Source: Beroe forskalii (taxonomy: Eukaryota; Ctenophora; Nuda; Beroida; Beroidae). Taken from it: a stretch of DNA of 64,000 nt. Below are positions 36,930-46,300 of this stretch, piece by piece (within the stretch, counting starts at the first letter, position 1; every line of letters starts with the position of its first letter). Made by a program: the position numbers and the translations under genes. Location: NCBI GenBank assembly GCA_011033025.1, contig WFMF01000286.1, positions 124,001 to 188,000 on the forward strand. The letters are read 5' to 3'. Below the pieces are notes generated by a model. It was not told where the DNA came from. It saw only the letters and a program-made list of their open reading frames with translations, and made no database searches.

Positions 36930-39220
36930 TCACTTCTTCCCCCTCCTCACCACCTTCGCCTTGTTGTCAGGGTGGTTGTTGGTCCACGCCCCCAGAGAGT
37001 CGTTGCTGTAGAAGTCCATGGGGTAGTTTTCCTGCCACTCCACGCCCCTGAGCGCCACTGCCGCCTCGTAGGGGGAGAGGAGAGGGGCAGGGAAGGCGTA
37101 GCCCCAGTCTATGGAAAGTCTGGGGCAGGCCACCTGGACCCAGGCACCCACCTCCTTCAGCAGACCCAGTCTCTCTGGGAATATCTCCGACATTAGCAGC
37201 ACCACGTGCTTTTTACCGGCCTTGCTCAGCTGCTGCTGTATGTTAGCCAGGATGGAGGGGTTGCCTTGACGACCCAGCGTCCCCAGTATCAGGCCCCACG
37301 TGTCAGCCTGGGCAGCCTTCTCTATCTCCCTGTGTCTGATGGCCCTCATCTTGGCGTGGTCGTAGTGCTCCTGAGTCAGGATCTTGGAGTAGGGATCGTA
37401 TCTATAGGCGGGGAGGGAGGGGTTGGAGATCATTATACTTTCCAAGTGGAACCTTCCATCTCCTAGGTAGAGCAGGCAGGAGACAGAGGGGTCAAGGGGA
37501 GGAGAGGTGCATCCTAAAACCTGCCGGAGAAAGGAAGTGAGATGGGGAAATGGGATGGTTTATTTTAGAAACTTAGGTTAATACTGCCTAAGAAATAGAG
37601 GATGATGAGAAGATATCTAAGAATTCGGATTACTTATTACCTCGCCAGGAGAGAGAGGCTTTGCTTGCGGGATCACCAAGTTCCAGCCATCTTTGTTCAG
37701 TACATCAACGAAACTGAAATCAATTGTAAACTTGATCAGCAGTACAATATTAATGAACTAATAATCATAAGCTGTATTTCAGCTGTCAGCATTGAACCAG
37801 TAGCGACTATACTCCATCAAACTGTCTTTACCTGTGCAGAGTGTTCAGGAACTGAATAGTGCTGACAACAGCCATCTTCTTGCTCTTGTCAAAGTTAACC
37901 TTCAGAGAATCAATGAGGTGCTTGGGGTCTATCTGAATATCCACAAACACGTACAGGACTGTTATACTCGTCCTGTAGTTTGCAAGGTTGTGGAATTCAC
38001 ATAATACTGGACATCTGCTACCAACCTATCAATGGATCCCCACTACCAAATCAATGCAACCTCCCACTACCCTATCAATGTAACCCCTACTAACCTATCG
38101 ATGCAACCCCCCACTAACCTGTCAATCCAACCCCCAATAACCTATCAATGCTCACTACCCTGTCAATGCAACCCTCTCTTACCTATCAATGCAACCCCCA
38201 CTAACCTATCAATGCTCACTACCCTGTCAATGCAACCCTCTCTTACCTATCAAAGTATCAATGCATCCCCCACTAACCTATCAATGGGCACTAGGCATGA
38301 GTGACCGTAGTGGATCATGAAGTCAGCCCCTAAAGAGCGGGCAGTAAAGTCGTCCACACAGCAAGCTCCGTAGGTGACATCTCCAAGAATGAGTGTTTCT
38401 GCATCAGTGAACACCTGCATTTTCAATCTCATGCTATTATCATCAATAGTTTATTCATATATCTAAGGTATCCACTAAAACAAGGTGGTTACTATAAACC
38501 TAAACAGATAACCACAATGCCTTGTGACAAGCCCCTTCATTCTCCAATCAGAGCAACCTCACCTCTAGGATATCAGCTATCACACAGGCGTACAGCAGGA
38601 GTCCCTCTGGAAACTGCAATGCCACACACTTGGCTCCAGCACTCCTGATCCGCCAGATACTCTTGTGGATCTCGAAGTTGTAGTTGGGAGGGAGTTTCTG
38701 AAATAATAAGGGGAAATCAGTGACAGTTCACAGTGCTACATAGTGCTTACCACTCTGTGACGTTGGGGTGAAGTTAGCAATTGGCATCATGGAGATCAGT
38801 TCCATAATTTACAGTTGGTAGAAATTATAGGAGTCGTTTGGAAAGGTTCACGGATTGGAAGCACTCCCTTTACTTCATGAAAATCAGGTGAAGTGTGAAC
38901 GTACCCACATTTATTGCATCGTTGATGAGGGGGTCATTGAGTTGCTCCTCTGGGATTTGTTGGACAACTCTGCGCTGCACCCGCTTTCTTGGAACACTGC
39001 TCTTCACTACCAGGGACTTTTCCTCCACATTTCCTTTACATGTACTGGTGTCTATACAGACACCATTCCCTCTACTAGTCTCTGGACAAGGGGGCTTTGG
39101 ACAGGTAGACCCTGACAGGACAGGCTGGTGACTAGTGGTGCTGCCGACTGCCGGGTCTGTAGCACAGGATGGGTCTGCAGTACAGGTGCAGGAGTCAGAG
39201 GGGTGGGAGGATGCCAACAT
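36930..39220 (-). CDS. DPH1: Diphthamide biosynthesis protein 1 (radical-type ACP transferase subunit)
   Basis: Six exons close in phase: 39220-38909, 38697-38563, 38414-38278, 37972-37832, 37713-37641, 37520-36930; 462 aa. With DPH2 it forms a [4Fe-4S] enzyme that transfers the 3-amino-3-carboxypropyl group of SAM to a histidine of elongation factor 2. The three cluster cysteines are visible: [10 protein letters not shown] (C167/168), VLGCTSP (C270) and [13 protein letters not shown] (C398). Family blocks [53 protein letters not shown] and YPMDFY are conserved. The N-terminal about 60 residues are Ser/Thr/Cys/Pro-rich and less conserved. The intron after exon 3 is largely a junction-derived array. 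Confidence 0.95.
38024..38285 (-). repeat. About 23-bp array of DPH1 exon 3 end and donor
   Basis: Exon 38414-38278 ends cccattgatag|gttagtggggg. The intron repeats tgataggttagtgggggttg with variants about ten times, some reading gataggtaagaga, so competing donors are present. Confidence 0.85.
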
Positions 39221-39993
39221 GTCTACGGGAAGGGAGCCATCTACCTTGAAAGGATAACTGGTTATTCACTGGCTGTTGAATGGAATGAATAACATCTTGT
39301 TTATCATAATTGGAAAATCATTCTCATGTCCCTTCATCTATGATTCTTCTTTTGGGGGCGCTGCAGATGCTAACATTCTTGCCTGCAATTTCGTAACTTT
39401 TTCATGATAATCAGATTTGTCTGAAAAGCCAAAAACTGGAGACATTTTCAATTTTAGATAGAGTAAGAAAAATGCGGCATCTTAAGTTGGGTCTGCGCCA
39501 GTGCGCCATCTTTAAAAGAAGAACCTTAACTTCATCCTTAAAATAAGGTGCATAATTTAAATTTATTGCTACTGCAATGCGGTAGCAATAAATAAAAGCA
39601 GTCTGCATCCTCTTAATTAAAATCTTAATTTTTGGACATACTGCAGCTGAATAATTGAATAGAAATTAAATTATTATCATAAATTTGAGTTTTGACATAA
39701 ATGACTTAATGGGTGATAACTGATATAAATACATTATACAGTGACACAATGATTGTACAGAATAAGCAGATACAAAATTCGTGAATTTAGTATTCATATA
39801 GTTTATACAACGCCGCAAGAAAGTTCATAATCCATAATAAAATGAATTTCTATTTGAGTGGGAAGTGTAAAAGCTTTACATGGGCAATCAATGATATTGA
39901 ATGGCCCTTAGAGGCAATTAATAAATAGTTCATCCCCGCATCACACCTGTAACACGATTTATTAAGTTAAGTCAGCGACCTCTGACAGTCCCC
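39221..39993. other. Intergenic between RWD/RING gene and DPH1
   Basis: AT-rich, no gene. It would contain the DPH1 promoter and the 3' UTR of the RWD/RING gene. Confidence 0.55.
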
Positions 39994-42771
39994 CTACATT
40001 TCCATGAAGTCCGTGACCTCAGAGAGTTCTCTCTCCTTCGCTTGCTTGAGTGCCCATCTCTGCTCTGCGAGGGCAGGGCTTTCTTTCCATTTCTCGTGGA
40101 AAATACGCTTCCCGCATATGGGACATTTCTTACCTCCTGAAATGAAGCTGTTTTGCATTCAAATTCATTTAGATGGACTGGAATTGTGCTGGTTTTCTGA
40201 AATGAAGCTGTTTTGCAATTAAATTCATTTACATGGAATGACTACTTTCCCTGTCTTTCCACTTACCTTTGAAGGGAGGAGTCTTCATGTACTGGTCAAG
40301 ACACTTGTGGTGGAAGATGTGGGAACAGTACACGTATTCCACGTACTGCTCATGCCGAATGTCTTGAGTTACCTGGAGTAAAGGTTAACTCAAGTAGTAA
40401 TGCCATCTACTGTAAGTGATGAATTTTCCAAAAAAAACGAAGATTTATGTTTTCCCCAATTTCCTACTGCTGAATTGGTTGCAATGCTTTGTTTGTCCTA
40501 CAGCTAAATTTGTTTGGACTTTGGAGTTGACAATAGAATGAGGGAGATAAGGTACCCACGTTGGAAGGGTCAGGAGGGAAGGCCTGAGTCTGGCAGATAG
40601 AACACTCCGTGACTGGGTAGAACTTGATGCAGTCCCTGACAATGTACTCTGCCACAGGTAGAATGGACGGTTTCTCTTGGAAGGGGGGATCCCTGGGAGG
40701 ACAGGATTTAGGTAATAAACAAACAGGGGACAACCTGTAGTAGCACGACTAGCGACTACAAATCCTCTACAGGAGTACGGCACTAAAGTATCATCCCAAG
40801 TTATTGAAGCGATAGTCATCCTACAGTATACCATTAGGCCCCTACAAATCATATACAATGATTCCTATGTTAACTGCTACTGAAAGTAAACCTACACTAA
40901 CAGGCACTAACTAACCTACCCCTTCTTGGGAATGGCAGGAAGCACTAACTAACCTACCCCTTCTTGGGAATGGCAGGCGGCACAATACAGCGCCTTGACA
41001 GCTCCACGCCTTGTCTTATGAACATGGCCGCCAAATCAGCCGGGAAGTTCGTTTCTTTGCACTCGACACTGGAAGAAGAGAGTGTTGCAGGGTGAAATAT
41101 CAGTAGCTGCTACAGTTAATCTGTAGGAATTGCCCATAAAGCATGTGCCTGCAGCGAATCATTGCAGCAGTAGCTATTCACAACAATACGAGGGTTCACA
41201 GGAATAGTCAGTAGGGGAGAAGTTCCTAATTAAAACAGGGGGAGAATGAAATTACAATAGACAGGGGGAGAATGAAATGACAACTGACATGTGACAGCTC
41301 CCTTATTCGCCATAGTGCTGGATAATGCACCAGGAGCTACAGACTGCACCAGGTATATGTACAGTGTACACTTTACAGTGTCCAGTATATGTTTTTAAAG
41401 ACTGCTGTTACCTGGAAATGGCTGATGTCCAGGTTTATGTATTTACCTGACGGACTGTCGAGGGTAGTCATCTGACACCGCCATCTTCACGTTCATGAAG
41501 TAACCGTTCTGGTGCACGTTTAGAAGGAAGGACCCGGCCTTCTGCCGGATCTTTATCTCGTCCCCGTCACTCAGCAGCTTCGTCTTGATCGCGTCCAGCT
41601 CCGCAGCGCACACGATAAACATGTTCTCATCCAGGAACTGCCGCACCACGCTGCACACGTGACTTACCTGGGGGTGCACACGTGACTTACCTGGGGGTGC
41701 ACACGTGACTTACCTGGGGGTGCACACGTGACTTACCTGGGGGTGCACACGTGACTTACCTGGGGAGGGGTGTGTGACTTACCTGGGGGTGCACACGTGA
41801 CTTACCTGGGGGTGCACACGTGACTTACCTGGGGTGCACGTGACTTACCTGGGGTGCACATGACTTACCTGGGGAGGGGTGTGTGACTTACCTGGGGGTG
41901 CACACGTGACTTACCTGGGGGTGCACACGTGACTTACCTGGGGGTGCACACGTGACTTACCTGGGGAGGGGTGTGTGACTTACCTGGGGGTGCACACGTG
42001 ACTTACCTGGGGGTGCACACGTGACTTACCTGGGGTGCACACCCCTGCAGAAACATTTATTTTTGACAAACATATGCACTAAAATGATTAGCTGGTCGAG
42101 ATGAATCGAATGCAATTAAAAGCTAAGCTTCATTTCCTTTGGTTGAAATTTCGATTAAAGGACCGCTTTTTTGCAACTCCAATCACAAAATCACGTTTGT
42201 AAAAATAATCTAGACAAAGACAGGTGGGAGCTTACCTGGAACTGCCCCAGCAGCTTCTTAGCCTCCTTCTCTGCGATGTTCTCGATGAGTTTCATGACTC
42301 TGTCAGGCAGTGACTTGCTCTTCACTTCTACCATCAGAGCTTTCTTGGGGTACTCCTCCGGGAACATGATGAGGAGCCGCAGCTGCTTGTGCTCAGTCTT
42401 CCTGAGGGGTTACCAACTACAGTTACCAACTACTGGGATGTTCCTAATACTGCAAATCATGCATTTTAGGGGAAGGGTTACCAGGTGCGGGATACTCCTA
42501 AAAAGTTCAAACTGTTAAGCACTTTCTCAGTGTCTCAGTGATAGTAACTTTATGAACTAGGGATATTGGAGGTATATGTCGTAGTTTCGCAGGGCAATGA
42601 CAAGGGGGATGTACTCAGACTACTTCTGGAGCAGTGATGCTATCTGAGGGCTGACACTCACCGTATTTTGACTTGCACAGAGTGCTCGCTGGCTGATAGC
42701 AGCTCCAACCCCTCCACAGACCCCTCTAGATCCCTCCTCAGCCTCCCCAGTTCCTGTTCCAGGGATGCCAT
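39994..42771 (-). CDS. Tandem-RWD / RING-H2 protein, putative E3 ubiquitin ligase
   Basis: Seven exons close in phase: 42771-42662, 42401-42236, 41667-41447, 41068-40958, 40692-40560, 40372-40267, 40136-39994; 329 aa. The N-terminal half looks like two RWD (E2-like) domains: LLIMFPEEYPKKAL carries the first YP motif and VKMAVSDDYPRQSV the second. The RING-H2 follows: C233-x2-C236 (CSIC), C263-x-H265 and H268-x2-C271 (CSHIFHHKC), C287-x2-C290 (CPIC). The C-terminal helix is rich in K/E. RWD plus RING occurs in E3 ligases such as RNF25, RNF14 and FANCL, and it would act with an E2. I do not recognise the exact orthologue. The ATG is preceded by gacagacag|g, acceptor-like. Intron 2 contains an unusual splice-site array. 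Confidence 0.8.
40915..40990 (-). repeat. Two-copy duplication of an RWD/RING exon end and donor
   Basis: The end of exon 41068-40958 (gccattcccaagaaggg|gtaggtt, encoding AIPKKG) is repeated about 38 bp further into the intron with an intact donor. Confidence 0.9.
41650..42048 (-). repeat. 23-bp array of juxtaposed 3' and 5' splice-site motifs, about 17 copies
   Basis: On the minus strand each unit reads gtgtgcacccccag|gtaagtcac. Exon 41667-41447 begins gtaagtcacgtgtgca, so each unit copies the intron end, the AG and the exon start. Because the exon happens to start GTAAGT, every unit has both an acceptor and a consensus donor with no bases between them. Confidence 0.92.
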
Positions 42772-43371
42772 CCTGTCTGTCTAGCTGTCTGTTTAGTGTC
42801 TGTCTAGCTGTCTAGATCCTGTGTGTGTTCTGGATGTATAATCGGAACACGAGGCAGAGAGATTTAGACAATGTCGAAGTTCATCGAGGTCTCGGCTACG
42901 AAGCAACCTTCATAGGCTACCTACAGGAGGCAACGTCAGCTAACATGCCAAGCAAGAAATTAAGATGTAACATCATTTTGAGAAATGGAATTAGGACATT
43001 CGCAGTCACATGTTTTGGTATTGATACTTTGATAGCAAGTCTTGATGGCACTTGTAAACTTTAAGAACATCCGTATACGAATAAGAAACACAAAAAGTAA
43101 TTTAACATTCAAATAACAAAATCTATATGAATAAATTCAACAATGTAAATACTTAAATAACCTCGTGTAAACCGATTGATAACGTGCCATTAACCCATTT
43201 CAAGACCCTTAGCAACGACAAATAATATTCCCAAGTCAACGTTGCAGTACTCAAACCAACAACAAACCAACAACAGACCAAATTCCAAAACAACATGTCC
43301 CCAGGCTCGCAAGGTAAGAAAACCTCTGAGTAAAAGTTATAAGGTAAAAAGAGGAGATGATATGCACTGCC
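42772..43371. other. Intergenic between COPS6 end and RWD/RING start
   Basis: No gene seen. AT-rich after about 42960. Repeated ctgtctagctgtct words just upstream of the RWD/RING ATG give several cag acceptor-like sites on the minus strand. Confidence 0.5.
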
Positions 43372-46300
43372 TCATGTGACCTGCTTGTGGTCTACAGGTT
43401 TGAAGGCCGGGGGCGGCGCCCCACTGAAAGGGGCCATTATGTCCAGACCCCTCAGCTTCTTCTTATTCACTGAGTTGCTGTAGATGACATTGGACTTGGC
43501 GACCATCTCGTCATGGTGCATTATACCCTTCGTCAGGGTGGCCAGTGTAGCAATCATCAAACCGTCCACAACCTCCTGAGAGAGATCGAGTCAGACAAGA
43601 GTGCGATGAGTTGGAGTCAGACAAGAGTGGGATGAGATGGAGTCTGACAAGAGTGGGATGAGATGGAGTCAGACAAGAGTGGGATGAGATGGAGTCAGAC
43701 AAGAGTGGGATGAGATGGAGTCAGACAAGAGTGGGATGAGATGGAGTCAGACAAGAATGGGATGAGATGGAGTCAGGCAAGAGTGGGATGAGATGGAGTC
43801 AGGCAAGAGTGGGATGAGATGGAGTCAGGCAAGAGTGGGATGAGATGGAGTCAGAAAAGAGTGGAATGAGATGGAGTCAGAAAAGAGTGGAATGAGGTGA
43901 AGTCAGAAAAGAGTGGAATGAGGTGGAGTCAGACAAGAAGGGGACGAGATGGATTCAGACGAGAGTGGGATCAGATGGGAGATCCATGATTTCATGAAAA
44001 GAATGAGATGAGAAAGGGACTAAAGTATGGAGTTTTGGGATACAGCACCTGATCGCTCTCCTGGTTGAAAGTGTCGCCATGCTGTTTAGCTAGTGGCAGG
44101 GAGGATACCAGGCTAGCAATAGACCTCATGACTGCGGGGTTAGCTGGTTCTCGCACCTGAGAAGGGATAGTCACGTTACAAATGTACAGTGAAACGAATA
44201 GAAGAGATAGCGAAGATTCTGATGTTGACGAGAGGATGGGTTGGTTCTAGCTAATAGGTATAAGATACCTGCTGTGTAAAATAGAGACTTCTCATGATGA
44301 TGTTTCAAAGTATTGGTCTATGCTCCTTAGATCATATAAGTATAACCATAAACAAACGCCCTAAAAGCACTGGAATCTTATAACTCCAAAGTAAGATAAT
44401 CCTAACATTTGAACCAAGACAAGTCTATGACACAACCATAATTTCAGTAACTCGCACCACTCTTGACATCTCTGATATAATCGCAGATGAGACTGACTCT
44501 GCCGTTCAGCATGGATATGGCACTCTGGTGAGATCCCACGATATCAGCCACTGCACTGAACCCTGAAGAAGGTGTAGGAATGATGTGAAAGTACAGGCTT
44601 TAGCTTCTTTGGATGTTTCTACGATTGGTCTAAATTAAAGGATCATGGAGGTCTCCCCTTCTGTCCTATGAGGACATTGTCCCTCCCAGTGACAGAACAC
44701 AGTCAACAACTCGCCGATCTCAAATTTCAGGAACTACCGATCACGTCTCTCAAGAGCACATATTATTCAACTTTCAATTTTTGGGTTATCATGTCTGATC
44801 ACACTAGTTAACATTGAAAATTCAGGTTGCACGTTGAATTGTCGACCGTCGACAGTCGATGGACCTAAGAACATTGCTTTTGGAACTTGGAAGCGCTCCC
44901 TTATAAGTAAAAAATGTATACTTTATTGGCCCTTATTTAGACAAAAACGACTTGGAGATTTTTGTCCAAAGGACCGGTAAAAAGGCTAATAAAATGGGAC
45001 CGATTAAATTAAAGGCCAGTTTATTTTCTTCCGAAGTAACTTTTATTATTTGGCTTCTGTACTGTTAAATTCAATTGAATTGTCGACCGTCATTACAATG
45101 TAATGACGGTCAAATGGATTTAACAGTACAATTAATGAATTTACATAACACAGATAGAAACAGATAATGACCTAAATTTTGATGTTAGATCGTTACTCAG
45201 TACTTCAGTATAAGATGCTTTTTGTGGCTATTTTTGAGCAAATATTTCTTTTTTTGCCAACTGCTTGAAAAATTTTGCTCCAAAGGGCGCGTTAAAATAT
45301 TTAAAAGGATTCAAAAATGGTTCGATTTTTGTCCGTGGGGCCTATTAAAAAAGGCCGGCTAAATAAAGGCCAAAAAGGTATTGAATTCCGATCATAGATA
45401 ACAGGCAATCAGGCAATCAATACCTGCGTTGCCAGAACCTCTCTCTACCACATACCAAAAAGAATAAATGGAGATTAGCCATTAGATAAAGGGGTCATCG
45501 TAATATGGAATTTTATGAAAACATGAGCTGTTTGAATGAAACTTAAACTACACCAGCTCTCAGTTCCAATCGGCCAATCCTCACTCAAAGCTGGACGTTG
45601 GATTAACAATTATTGCTAACAACGAGTTATAGGTCTGCTAATTCACAGCAGAGCACACGCACAAACACCTTTTGACTGCCACTACGATACAGACAATGAT
45701 TACAAAATTACAAACGCGGCGAACGGCCACCATGATTATAATCGAGTAATCACGCACGCACGCACCATGATTATATTTATAATAATAGTATGATACTTGT
45801 AGCTCAACCAAATATATTTGAACTGATTTGATTTCTACGGTTTATTTTGTGGGATGATCTTTCCGAAATTTGAAAAATGCTTATAACATGATGTATGTGT
45901 TTAGGTGTATTGCTTTTAAATTTAATGACGTTTGCGCGACACCTTTTAAGTTTTTTTATTCACTTTGTTTTTGATATTCTGCAATTATGGATTTACGTAT
46001 ATTGTAATAAAGTTTCAAAGCCCTTAGTGGTGCCCCTCCGGGGTTTTCAATTTAATTTACGAGTACCTATAGAGCTATAACATAGAGCTATAACATAGAT
46101 CTATAACATAGGTAATAGAGCTATAACAATGAGCTTCTCCGTAACGTTTAAACTTGACAAAGGACAAGGTTTAGTTTACTGATCGGATTTCTAATGCTGG
46201 GTCCATCGAAAAGCCAAGCAATCGAACAGCTAATGCACTATGTAGAATGTAGATTGAAGCTGAGGGAGACATTGCTATTTTTTGTTAATTGGGAAGATAA

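Noticed and set aside
41650-42048. Regularly spaced identical repeats resembling a CRISPR array (also at 10960-11888 and 51838-53045)
   Set aside because: Units are directly tandem with no unique spacers, lie within introns of animal genes and copy the adjacent splice junctions.
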